A stretch of DNA of 64,000 nucleotides from Notamacropus eugenii (Eukaryota > Chordata > Mammalia > Diprotodontia > Macropodidae): the NCBI RefSeq assembly GCF_028372415.1, contig NC_092876.1, forward strand, positions 217,793,528 through 217,857,527, read 5' to 3'. A program made the position numbers and the translations under genes. The stretch's first letter is position 1, and the number at the start of each line of letters is the position of its first letter. The notes beneath the pieces are model-generated. The model was not told where the DNA came from and searched no databases. It worked only from the letters and a program-made list of their open reading frames with translations. Shown here one piece after another: positions 20,928 through 31,720 of this stretch.

Positions 20928-23739
20928 AAAGAAATTAATCTCAGGGAGGAGCCAAGATGGCGGAGTAGAAAGACACACATATGCTAGCTCCAAAACCCAC
21001 AGCCCATAAAATATCTGTAAAGAAGAACTCCCAACAAATTCTGGAGCAGCGGAAGCCACAGAACAACGGAGTGGAGGAGATTTCTGTTCCAGAGAGCCCT
21101 GAAAAACCAACACTAAAGATCCATCCACGCCCTGGACCCAGAGCAGAGCCCAGCCCTGCCTTGGCAGTGCGTCACCAAGAGGAGCAGATATGAGCAGGCA
21201 TCAGGGACGGAATCTCCAGCAGCCACGCAGGTCCTACCACCCATGGGTAGCAAAGGTCAGTGAGAGAGTCTTTTTGGCTCGCCAAGAGGGGAATGGGGTG
21301 TCCCCATAACTCAGGCCCCCTTGGGAGGCAGCAGTGGAGGCAGCAGCAGACAGGGGCTCCCAAAGCAGGCAGGAGCTTGGATCCATTGTAGAAGGTCTCT
21401 GCATAAACCCCCTGAGGGAACTGAGCCCTGTGTGGTGGCCCTGCCCCTACCTGAGCACCTGAGCTTAGTGTCACACCAAATAGCAGCCCTGCCTCCACAC
21501 AAAGCCTTGAGGCTGGGAAGCAGCATTTGAATCTCAGACCCCAATCCCTGGCTGGGCAGATTTGGAGGCAAGGTGGGTGTGGAGAGGACACTCAGAAGTC
21601 AAGTCACTGGCTGGGAAAATGCCCAGAAAAGGGAAAAAAAATAAAACCATAGAAGGTTACTTTCTTGGTGAACAGATATCTCCTCCCATACTTTCTGATG
21701 AGGAAGAACAATGCTTACCATCAGGGAAAGACACAGAAGTCAAGGCTTCTGTATCCCACACATCCAAAATAAATATACCATGGGCTCAGGCCACGGAAGA
21801 GCTCAAAAAGGATTTTGAAAATCAAGTTAGAGAGGTGGAGGAAAAACTGGGAAGAGAAATGAGAGAGATGAAAGAAAGCATGAAAAGCAGGTCCACACCT
21901 TGCTAAAGGAGACCCAAAAGAATGCTGAAGAAAATGACACCTTGAAAAATAGGCTAACTCAATTGGCAAAAGAGATTCAAAAAGCCAATGAGGAGAAAAA
22001 TGCTTTAAAAAGCAGAATTAGCCAAATGGAAAAGGAGGTTCAAAAGCTCACTGAAGAAAATAGTTCTTTCAAAATTAGAATGGAACAGATGGAGGGTAAT
22101 GACTTTATGAGAAACCAAGAAATCACAAAACAAAACCAAAAAGGATGAAAAAATGGAAGATCATGTGAAATATCTCATTGGAAAAACAACTGACCTGGAA
22201 AATAGATCCAGGAGAAGCAATTTAAAAATTATGGGACTACCTGAAAGCCATGATCAAAAAAAAAGAGCCTAGACATCATCTTTCATGAAATTATCAAGGA
22301 AAACTGCCCTGAGATTCTAGAACCAGAGGTCAAAATAAGTATTCAAGGAATCCACAGAACACCGCCTGAAAGAGATCCAAAAAGAGAAATTCCTAGGAAC
22401 GTTGTGGCCAAATTCCAGAGTTCCCTGGTCAAGGAGAAAATATTGCAAGCAACTAGAAAGAAACAATTCAAGTATTGTGGAAATACAATCAGGATAACAC
22501 AAGATCTAACAGCTTCTACATTAAGGGATTGAAAGGGCGTGGAATAGGATATTCCAGAAGTCAAAGGAACTAGGACTAAAACCAAGAATCACCTACCCAG
22601 CAAAACTGAGTATAATACTTCAGGGGAAAAATTGGTCTTTCAATGAAATAGAGGATTTTCAAGCATTCTTGATGAAAAGACCAGAGCTGAAAAGAAAATT
22701 TGACTTTCAAACACAAGAATGAAGAGAACCATGAAAAGGTGAACAGCAAAGAGAAGTCATAAGGGACTTACTAAAGTTGAACTGTTTAAATTCCTACATG
22801 GAAAGACAATATTTGTAACTCTTGAAACATTTCAGTATCTGGGTACTGGGTGGGATTACACACACACACATGCACACACACACACATACATAGAGACAGA
22901 GTGCACAGAGTGAATTGAAGAGGATGGGATCATATCTTAAAAAAAAAAATGAAATCAAGCAGTGAGAGAGAAATATATTGGGAGGAGAAAGGGAGAAATT
23001 GAATGGGGCAAATTATCTCTCATAAAAGAGGCAAGCAAAAGACTCATTAGTGGAGGGATAAAGAGGGGAGGTGAGAGAAAAACATGAAGTTTACTCTCAT
23101 CACATTCCACTAAAGGAAGGAATAAAATGCACACTCACTTTGGTATGAAAACCTATCTTACAATACAGGAAAGTGGGGGATAAGGGGTTAAGCAGGGTGG
23201 AGGGGGATGATGGAAGGGAGGGCAATGGGAGGAGGGAGCAATTTGAAGTCAACACTCTTGGGGAGGGACAGGATCAAAAGAGAGAATAGAAGCAATGGGG
23301 GGCAGGATAGGATGGAGGGAAATATAGTTAGTCTTATACAACACGACCATTATGGAAGTCATTTGCAAAACTACACAGATTTGGCCTATATTGAATTGCT
23401 TGCCTTCCCAAAGGGAATGGGTGGGGAGGGAGGGATGAAGAGAAGCTGGAACTCAAAGTTTTAGGAACAACTGTCAAGTACTATTCTTGCTACTAGGGAA
23501 CAAGAAATACAGGTAATGAGGTATAGAAAGTTATCTGGCCCTACAGGACAAAAGAGAAGATAGGGACAAGGGAAGGGAGGGATGATAGAAGAGAGGGCAG
23601 ATTGGTGATAGGGGCAATTAGAATGCTTGGTGTTTGGGGGGGGAGGGGATAAAAGGGGAGAAAATTTGGAACCCAAAATTTTGTGAAAATGAATGTTAAA
23701 AGTTAAATAAAAAAATTTAAAAAAAAAGAAATTAATCTC
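20928..23739 (+). mobile_element. HAL1-like half-L1: 5' UTR + ORF1 + 3' UTR, no ORF2, with 15-bp TSD
   Basis: Bounded by perfect 15-bp copies of 'aaagaaattaatctc' at 20928-20942 and 23725-23739. The body starts with the L1 5' UTR signature 'gggaggagccaagatggcgg' at 20944. A ~676-bp 5' UTR is followed by ORF1 (21619-22722), then directly by a ~1-kb purine-rich 3' UTR with a short (CA)n near 22860 and a G-rich block near 23635-23660, and an A-rich tail. There is no ORF2. Because the duplication brackets this whole structure, the ORF2-less state existed in the RNA that integrated and was not produced by later deletion. This is the architecture called HAL1, which depends on an L1-encoded ORF2 protein in trans. 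It sits inside the antisense LTR-like segment. Confidence 0.9.
21619..22722 (+). pseudogene. L1-type ORF1 of the HAL1-like element, broken
   Basis: The start at 21619 reads MPRKGKKNKTIEGYF. A heptad-rich coiled coil follows, with repeated blocks such as LKNRLTQLAKEIQKANEE and ISQMEKEVQKLTEE. Then come the RRM start SRRSNLKIMGLPES and the C-terminal domain with RTPPERDPKREIPRN, KEKILQATRKK and IRITQDLTASTLR, ending near PRITYPAKLS and a TGA at 22720-22722. Length ~367 codons is close to the usual L1 ORF1p. At least three frameshifts (about 21890, 22135 and in the A-run at 22256-22264), plus a stop and a further shift near 22530, make it non-functional. ORF1p is an RNA-binding trimeric chaperone in L1 RNPs. 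Confidence 0.88.
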
Positions 23740-24050
23740 TATATCCAGCCTTGGGCCATCTATTCAAAGAATGAATGCCCCACCCAAGCCTGAGCAGGAG
23801 ACAAGGGCAGGATGGGGTCCTACTCCAATCTTATTTTCATCTATGTCCTTCAAGAGACCAAACTTTTAAAAATCAGGACTTTAGAGAAAGAAGGGAGCTC
23901 TGGATATCCCCAAATGATTGTTTACTAGTAATCATTTCTCTCATTCCACTATTTGATCCTATTGAGAAGCATCCTCCCCTCAATGAAACACTAACTGATG
24001 TGACAAACACTTCATCAAGGGTTTTTAATGATGAGACTTATGAAGGGAGA
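23740..24050 (-). mobile_element. Probable continuation of the LTR-like segment beyond the HAL1-like insertion
   Basis: It is contiguous with 20673-20927 once the HAL1-like element and one TSD copy are removed. I see no diagnostic LTR motif in this part; the assignment rests only on adjacency. The 92-residue frame at 23775-24053 has no recognised domain. Confidence 0.25.
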
Positions 24051-27000
24051 TAATGTGAGGGGAAAAGGGAAAGGTGGACAGGCACTTTGATAAAATCAGA
24101 AGAAGCAATCCCCTGTAGACCTTACAGATAAAAAAGTACAACAGTAAAACAAAGTCATCCATTTAAAGCTCAGAAGTCCTGTCTCATACAGCTGTTTGGT
24201 TCTTGGTACACCATCTCATACAACTCTCTGGTCTGAGTGTGGTCTCAAAGCAGTTTCCAGCTGACTGTCTTCTTAGACTCAGGTCACTCATGCTAAAAAA
24301 ATCAGTTAAGATATTCACTAAATAATAGTATCATATCCTTTTTTTGCAAGTCATTGCATCATTTGCTTAATTATCCCTATACCATTGTGAGAAATTAAAG
24401 GATCTTAACTTAGGCAGGAATACATAACTAGTAACAGCAGATGACAAGGTTAGATACTTACTCATTTCATTGTAGAAAGGACTAAAATTCTAGGCTAAAG
24501 AACTCAGATCTTATAACTGCATCTTATGATAGCGACTCAACTATAGTTCAACATTAAATTAAGAGAAAAAGATCTAATATTGTGTTTATCCTGACCATCT
24601 GACATGATTATAGAAATTTGCCATAAAAGAAGAATGGGGACATAACTATACAGAAAAGGATTAATGCTTTCCTAACTTCATGTCTATTTCAGGCAAAAAT
24701 TATATAGATAACCAATTGCATTGAGCCAGACTTAAAGTCATCCAGTTAGGATATTTCCCATTCAAGGGGAAAGGTCACACTGGAGTCAGGAGAATATTAC
24801 CTCGGTCCATGCCAAAAGTCATTCTCCCAACTTTTTTTCCATGAAAACTCCATTTACAATTCATACATGTAAATCCCATAGGGTTGCTGGCTTCCTTGAT
24901 TCCTTGGCTCATTGGCATTTCTTGATGATCACACCTGGAGTTAGACTCAGAATAAAATCAGTTGATAACAAGTTCAAATAATCATAGCTTTGAGTAGATT
25001 CAGTTTTCAAGGATCACATTCCCCAGTATATACAAGTATTGACCATAATCTCACATTGGTAACAGTAAGAGATTCATCATGAAAGATCATAATTTATACT
25101 TATATAACTAGTACTCATGCTAAGTAGATGCCTTTTCATTCCAAAATTCAACATTACAAAAATGATTTTGCTTTGAGATTCTTAATAACAGACAATAAAA
25201 GACTTGGGATGGGATGTGTAAATATAATAATCCCAAATTGGAGACAGAACAGATTAAATGAAACATTGTCTATAGTAAAACATTCCATTATTAACCATGT
25301 TCAAATGGACATAAGCATAGACTATGCTCTCAGAATCCGTTTAAACAATGGGAAAACTTTAAGGTGACTCTTAAGTAGTTTGTATGCATTTCTACATGTG
25401 TTCTAATCCCAAATTAAATAAAATGAGATTTCCCATTAAGGTGACCCAAGATAGCTCCAAAATTACTACTCTTCATTAACATCGCTGACTGTACGAAATC
25501 CTATTCCTTAAAACAAACAAAAGAGGTTTCTAACTTTAGCCTCACAATTAAATAGATTCATTTCTTTGTTTCACAACCTTCTTTACCTTTGTCTATTTAT
25601 ATTCCTATCATTTTGAAAGAACGAGATACTTCAGGAAATGCATATGGCAAATACAATCACTAATTTTAGTTCTTGCTTGGGCCATGGAATGACTACAAAT
25701 TCAGATCAAAACAGTAAGATCTTTCAAAGTTGCAGATTATTACAGTAATTCAGATGCCTGAGTTTTAATCTAATAACTGATAGATCCATTATTGCAATAA
25801 CACACTTCCACTGTGTGTCTACCCTGATAATAGAAATGTGCTATGAGAGTTATAAGCAGGGATATGGTTATAAAAGCATCAAAACTGGTCCTCATGGCCT
25901 ATACCACTATAAGTAGCCTAGCATATGGAACCAGGTAGGAAGATTTTTTATATAGGAAAATGAATTAAGAAGAATCCATCTTAGCTTTCTCAAGGTAATT
26001 TCCCCACCTTATTCCCTGTGACAGATATTCACTAGCTTTAGATTCCATGTCACTTCCATTGAGCTGGTGACTGCTGACTTTTTTTTAAGCACCAGTCCAA
26101 GGATGCAACAAACCTAAGAATGAAACTCCAAAAAGAATATTCAGGGTCACAGAAACTTTCTCCTCAAACAATGAAGTCTCACTAATCACAATATGTCTGG
26201 ACACAATATTTATTAATACTATCAAATTACTTCAATAAACTGGCTTACAGATAAAATTTATTAAGACTTCTACAAATTATACAAAAGTTCTGGGGATTTT
26301 TTTTACAAAAGATTTTTTTGTTTAAACATTCCTTCCTAAAATTATTTCCGTTTCTTAAAAACAGCTTAAAATTTATTGATGCTAAAAAGATAATCTCTAT
26401 ACTTTCATGAAGTAAATTAGTCAGAAACTTCTAAAATGACAGATAGCTCTCTCTTATTCAATCTTAAAACAAAAATAAATCTTTAAAATTGGAATTTATC
26501 AAGGCTAAGCTAGTATAAGTTGGCTTTAAAGTTATATAAATCCCCAAAGTACTATAACAAAATAAATTTCTAATTACCACAAATTCCTAAGTGCTACCTC
26601 ACTCTAGTAAAAGGTATTTGCAATGGGGAAGATATTCAGCTTTTCTAAACCAAAAAAAATTGCACCCAATTAAATCAGCTGTATCACAATAATAGCTTAC
26701 CAGACCTTTTATCTTAAAATATATCACTACAAATCATGAAAATAATTATATTTTGGAATCCCACATGAATATATAATAGTTCACTTAAACCCCTAGAAAA
26801 ACAGAACTGGCCAATTTCTGTAAGCCTCCAGATTACTAGATATACGTATATATGTATATAATATATATAATTACATATTAATAATATATAATTATATATA
26901 ATATAATATAATTGATTAATTTATATATGTGTATATATATACATATATACATATATACGTGTATGTGTGTGTATCTTAAGCTGGCTTGAATGTTACACCA

Positions 27001-27683
27001 CTACCACCACCACCATTTTGTGCAAGGATTCCTATATGATCCAGAAAGCTCTTGCATAGGGTTGATAAGAATTTTTGACTAGATGGTTTCAAAAATCCTT
27101 GTAGGTTTACAAGAAGATTTTACAAGATTTTGTCTTTGTATAATTACCCATTGTCTTCTTAAAATACCTACATAAATACCTAATTAAAGCCACAGCTCCA
27201 AATAACTTAGTTAACAAACTCATAATTTTCATAAGTGATAGGCAAATAATTTTAGGTGAAACTTCCTCTTAAATACAAACAGTACTTCAGAATATTACCA
27301 ACTCATGGCCAACAGAGCTGATAGAATGACCTGAAAGCTTCCTAAATCATTCATTCTCTTTTTTTTTTACAGTACAATTCTTAATCTAACAACATTGCTT
27401 ATATTTTGCCAGATTATACAATATAAGAAAATTTAGAAATATAACAATACTATCAGCAATAGTATGCATTTCAAACTTGAAATAAAACCAATTGTCAATC
27501 AAAAACTATTCCCAGCTGAGATGGCCTCAGTTTGGATGAATGTACTTCCAAATTATCTTACACAGAAAATACTTCATCTCTCACCACCGTCATTATATAC
27601 TGATCACATCTAAAAACCCACATAAAGTTATGAAGTATGAAGCAATTACATCTAATTAAAGTGATAATTAAAAACCCATTAAC
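24051..27683. other. AT-rich stretch with no recognised SINE or gene
   Basis: About 3.6 kb of AT-rich DNA lacking the SINE landmarks that occur every few hundred bases elsewhere. It includes an AT/TG simple repeat at about 26836-26965. Longest frame is 79 codons (25128-25367) with no known motif. It could be decayed internal sequence of the antisense ERV, another old element, or host DNA. Confidence 0.4.
26836..26965. repeat. AT-rich simple repeat (TATA/TGTATA)
   Basis: Nearly pure alternating A and T from 'agatatacgtatatatg' to 'gtgtatgtgtgtgtatc'. Confidence 0.85.
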
Positions 27684-27900
27684 ATTCATATACCATTTGC
27701 CCTGTGCCAAGTACTTTACAATCATGTGATCCTCACAATGATCCAGGGAGGTGGGCTATTATTATTATTATTATTATTATTATAGGTGGGCTATCATATA
27801 TTATATTATGTAATACTATTATTATCTGCTTACAGAAAAGTACACTGAGGTTAATTGACATAAGGTAACTTTCTTGGGCCGTACAGCTAATAAATCAAAT
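27684..27900 (-). mobile_element. SINE family A (THER1-type), antisense, with (TTA)n expansion
   Basis: 'tgtgccaagtactttacaat', 'gatcctcacaatgatcc', 'ttgacataaggtaacttt' and 'gccgtacagctaataaat' follow the antisense A order. A (TTA)n run occupies 27758-27783, where family A normally has a short ATTATTATC. It is flanked by an 11-bp direct repeat 'aggtgggctat' at 27749-27759 and 27784-27794, so the expansion duplicated adjacent sequence. Confidence 0.7.
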
Positions 27901-27955
27901 TAAATCTGAATTTATAATATTTTGATTTCTAAGACCCAATACTCTTAGCAGTTCA

Positions 27956-28141
27956 AAAGAAAAAAGATTATTGGGGCAGGTAGGTGGCACAATGAATAGC
28001 CCACTGGCCCTAGAGTCAAGAGGACCTGAGTTCAAGTTTGGCCGCAGACACTTGCCACTTACTAACTGCATGACCTTGGACAAGTCACCTAACAGCCAAT
28101 TGCCTAGCCTTCTCCCTTCAAAACAAAGAAAAAAGATTATT
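27956..28141 (+). mobile_element. tRNA-derived SINE with 17-bp target-site duplication
   Basis: Perfect 17-bp copies of 'aaagaaaaaagattatt' at 27956-27972 and 28125-28141 enclose a ~152-bp SINE with 'ggcaggtaggtggcacaatg', 'aggacctgagttcaag' (B-box region) and 'tgaccttggacaagtcacc', ending 'caaaacaaag'-like. Length, A-rich end and an AAAA-containing target suggest L1-mediated insertion. It is among the younger SINEs in the window. Confidence 0.88.
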
Positions 28142-28989
28142 ATCTACAAATTCAGAGTCAAACAGTAAGAGTAGTGAGGTGTGACAGCAACAGTGAGGCA
28201 AGATTGTAAAGTGACCAAGTCACTTTAGCAGGGCTACATGTCCAGGTCTGTTGGTGCTTGCCCAAGCTCAGGACCATCAGTTCCAGAAGGTGAGTGCAAA
28301 GGATTGTGGTTATGCCAAGCTCAGGGCACAGTTTGCTTTCTGGGCTTTAGCTCTGGAAAACAGTGCCTCTCCTCATAGTATCTTGACAACACTTTGCCCT
28401 AACGTCAGGTATATTGGAAGGGTGAAGGACTACAAAGACAATCCCCTAGATTTAATTTAAACAAAATCCAAATGACTTTAAGTGGCTCATTAATTGATCT
28501 CCTTTGAAATGATGGACTTTCTCCTAAGGCTTGCAGGCCATAGCACTGCTAAGAGCTGCTTGATCTGAGACATTATCGGTTTGGAGCTGCAGTTAAAGTC
28601 CTACCCGAAGTAAAATGCAGTGTTTTTACTCAGAGAGAAATCATTTCTCTGCTTCTGCCTTCAAAATGTAAACTCACACAAGACAGAAAGAAAACTCACA
28701 CAGACAAAAACACACAGAAATTAGAGTTAGGATAAAAACTACTTGTTTGGGAGAATTTTACCTTGCTTTTTTTACTTGCCTGGATGCCTCCTGCAGACTA
28801 ATTCAAACCAGTTTTTTTTTTTCAGTGACACACTCATTCCTACATTTAGCCTAATTCCTTTGACACACCTCTACCTGAAAACTCTAAGAGGACTTCTCCC
28901 TCTTGGGCAGAATTTTAACTTAATTTCTTCATATTAACTCATATTTGCTGTTCAAGATATTGTAGTACTCTCACAACATCCCTTGGTTC
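28142..28989. other. Unassigned
   Basis: No repeat or gene recognised. The frame at 28251-28460 (69 codons) shows no domain and lacks a splice or promoter context. Confidence 0.4.
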
Positions 28990-29590
28990 CAATATCTAGT
29001 CCTCTTAAACTGGTTTGAAAAGGTTCAACTGGTCTCTGGTTCAGTTTGGACTGGTTTTAGCTTGTTTAGACTGTTTTGAATTGGTCTAAACTGGTCTGAA
29101 AAAGTTCAAACGAGTCTAAATAGGTTTAAACTAGTTTTTGTCAGTTTGAACCAGTTTGAACTGATCTGAAGTGGTTTAAATTGTCTGGATTGGTTTAAAC
29201 TAGTCTGAATCTATTTAAACTGGTCCAAGCCAGTTGTCTGAACTGTTTTGGGACAATTTGAATCAGTTTAAATAGGTTTTTTATTTATTTTAAAGGTTTT
29301 TTTATTTTATTTATTTTAAAGGTTTACTCTAAACCTTTAAAACTGGTTTTGGCCAGTTTGAACAGGTCTGAAGTGATTTAAATGGCTTCTGACAAGTTTA
29401 AACTGTTCTGAATTGGTTTGGGCCAGTTTAAACTAGTTTTGGCCAGTTTAAAGTGCTCTGAACTGGTTTAAACTGGTTTTTGACAGGTCTGATCTAATTT
29501 AGACTGCTTTTAGTGGATTCAGACCAGTTTTGATCCCAGTTCAAACTTGCTAAGACCAATTCAGACCAGTTTAAACCAGGTCTACTTGCC
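28990..29590. repeat. Degenerate ~10-bp repeat field, consensus near 'actggtttaa'
   Basis: About 600 bp made largely of variants of actggtttaa, actggtctga and their complements. I count eight ACTGGT and three ACCAGT cores, with intervals often near 10 or 20 bp. Orientation flips from mainly ACTGGT to mainly ACCAGT towards the right end (29521-29590). A T/A-rich duplicated block sits at 29277-29342. It does not correspond to any transposon I know and looks like an old, decayed minisatellite. Confidence 0.85.
29314..29342. repeat. Perfect 13-bp inverted repeat with 3-nt loop
   Basis: 29314-29326 'ttttaaaggttta' and 29330-29342 'taaacctttaaaa' are exact reverse complements around 'ctc'. The upstream 29277-29300 carries a second copy of the 'ttatttattttaaaggttt' block. 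Confidence 0.95.
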
Positions 29591-29619
29591 TAAGAGCATC
29601 AGAATTTTGATGACTGATA

Positions 29620-29760
29620 ATAGCAACAATAATACCCCACATTTCTGTAGGGTTTTAAAATTTTTCCTTACCACAACCCTGTGAGGTAGAAGTACAATTT
29701 TTTTTCTGCCATTTGACCATTGAGGAATTTAATGAGACTCAGATCCCCCATCTCCCATCT
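29620..29760 (-). mobile_element. SINE family A, antisense fragment
   Basis: 'atttctgtagggttttaaa', 'accacaaccctgtgaggtag' and 'atgagactcagatcccc' match the antisense distal part of THER1-type SINEs; diverged. Confidence 0.55.
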
Positions 29761-30029
29761 CAGCTGATCCTACTGATTTCTTGGCTCCTCACAGGACATT
29801 CCTGTATAACATCAATGCAATATACAATGCTTATGACAGCTATGAATATCCCAGCACAATTCTGAATCACAAAATACACAAGGAAGACAGTACCAAAACA
29901 TTTATTCAGACACCAGAAAGCCAAATCCATCATAGTAACAAAGAAATCTATACACAATGCAGGGGGCACTACCATCCTGTAGCCTTCCCTCTATTAGGCT
30001 TTCCACAAACCGGCTCCATTAAACAAATC

Positions 30030-31156
30030 ACAAACAAGCTCTCTCTCTTTTTTTTAAAATTTAGCTAATTTATTTGTTTTCATTTTTCAACAATTGCTTC
30101 TATAGGCTTTAAATTTTCTCCCTCTCTCTTTCTCCTCCCTCCCCAAAATGGCATGCAATCTTATGTGGTTTCTACACATATATTCTTATTAAACACATTT
30201 TCACATTAGTCATGTTGCATAGAAGAATTAAAATGAATGGGAGAAACCATGAGAAAAAAACAAAATAAAACATAACACAAGAGAAAATAGTCTGCTTCAT
30301 TCTGTATTCCAATTCCATAGTTCTTTCTCTGGATGTGGATGACATTTTGCCTCAAGAATCTTTGGGGAATCTTTTAGGTTCTTGCATTGCTGAAAAGGGC
30401 TAAGTCTATCAGAAACAGTCCTTCCATACTGTGGCTGTTGTTGTGTATGACGTTCTCCTGGTTCCGCTCATTTCACTCAGCATCAGTTCATATATGTCTT
30501 TTCAGGTTTTTCTGAAGTCTACTTGTTTGTCATGGCTTATAGCACAATTGTATTCCACTACATTCATATACCACAACTTGTTCGGCCATTCCCTAGCTGA
30601 CGGGCATTCCCTCAATTTCTAGTTCTTGACCACCACACAAAGAGCTGCTATAAAATTTTTGTACATGAGGGATCTTTTCCCATTTTTATGATCTCTTTGG
30701 GATACAGCCCTAGAAACAATATTTCTGGGTGATAGGTTATGCATATTTTTGTAGCCTTTTGGGCACAGTTCCAAATTGCTCTCCAAAATGGTTAAATCAG
30801 CTCACAGCTCCACCAACAATGAATTAGTGTTCCAACTCTTCCACATCTTCTTCAACATTTACCATCTTCCTGTTTTGTCATGTTAGCCAATCTGATAGGT
30901 GTGAGGTGGTACCTCATACTTGTTTTGATTTGCATTTCTCTAATAATAGTGATTTAGAGCATTTTTTCATATGACTATAGATACCTTAAATTTCTTCCTC
31001 TGAAAACTGCCTGTTCATATCCTATGACCATTTATCAACTAGGAAAGAAAGACTTGTATTCTTGTAAATTTGACTCAGTTCTCTGTTTATTTTAGAGATG
31101 GCGCCTTTATCACAGACACTAGTTGTAAAAATTCTTCCCCAGACAAACAGGCTCTC
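30030..31156 (-). mobile_element. L1, 5'-truncated, antisense, with 14-bp TSD
   Basis: Insert 30044-31142 lies between 'acaaacaagctctc' (30030-30043) and 'acaaacaggctctc' (31143-31156), a 14-bp duplication with one difference. It begins with a T-run (A-tail in antisense), continues through the L1 3' UTR and into ORF2, collinear with the 19.3-20.5 kb copy ('cactcagcatcagttcata', 'ccaaattgctctccaaaatg', 'tttagagcattttttcata'). The ORF2 part carries frameshifts, so it is older than that copy. Confidence 0.88.
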
Positions 31157-31529
31157 AAACAAAATCCCAAATAAACTCTCTCATTCACACTAGCCAGCTG
31201 CCTGTTTTCTCTCTCCCTCAGTTTTTACTGCTCTGACCAATTTCCTCTCAGTTCTGCTCTAGCCCCACCTCTTTCTGTTCCACCCTTCCTGTTCCAGATG
31301 ACTTAGACTCATGGGTCTCAGGCTTCCATGTGACTTAAGCAGGTCACATGGGTCTACTAACAGATGGGAAATATCTTCCCTTAAGCAAAAATACATTAAC
31401 AATACACACTGAGAGTAACAAGCAGACAACAGGAGGCAAAATCATATAGACAGTAGAATTGTAAACTGAAAAAGAAAGTCAGGGCTGAGGTCATCGGGGC
31501 TTAAAATCATAGCATTTAAAAGTCACCAC
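31157..31529. other. Unassigned
   Basis: Ordinary sequence flanking the L1; no landmark recognised. Confidence 0.35.
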
Positions 31530-31720
31530 AGATATTAGAGATTATCTAGGCCAACTCTCTTATTTTATAAAGTAGAACTATTTATAGAAGTAAATCAAAA
31601 GCCAAAGAAATGATTTGGCTTTCCCAAGGTCACTCCACTGGGCTAAGGGCAAAAGATAAGTCAGGTCTCCTGACTTGCAGATCAAGATTATTTCCTACTT
31701 TACCAAAATATCGAGGTCAT
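31530..31720 (-). mobile_element. MIR-type SINE, antisense
   Basis: 'attatctaggccaactctct', 'ttggctttcccaaggtcac' and 'aggtctcctgacttgcag' follow antisense MIR order. Confidence 0.55.

Noticed and set aside
21172..21591. 139-codon antisense frame in the HAL1-like 5' UTR
   Set aside because: GC-rich 5' UTR with overlapping frames on both strands; the real ORF1 starts at 21619 on the + strand.
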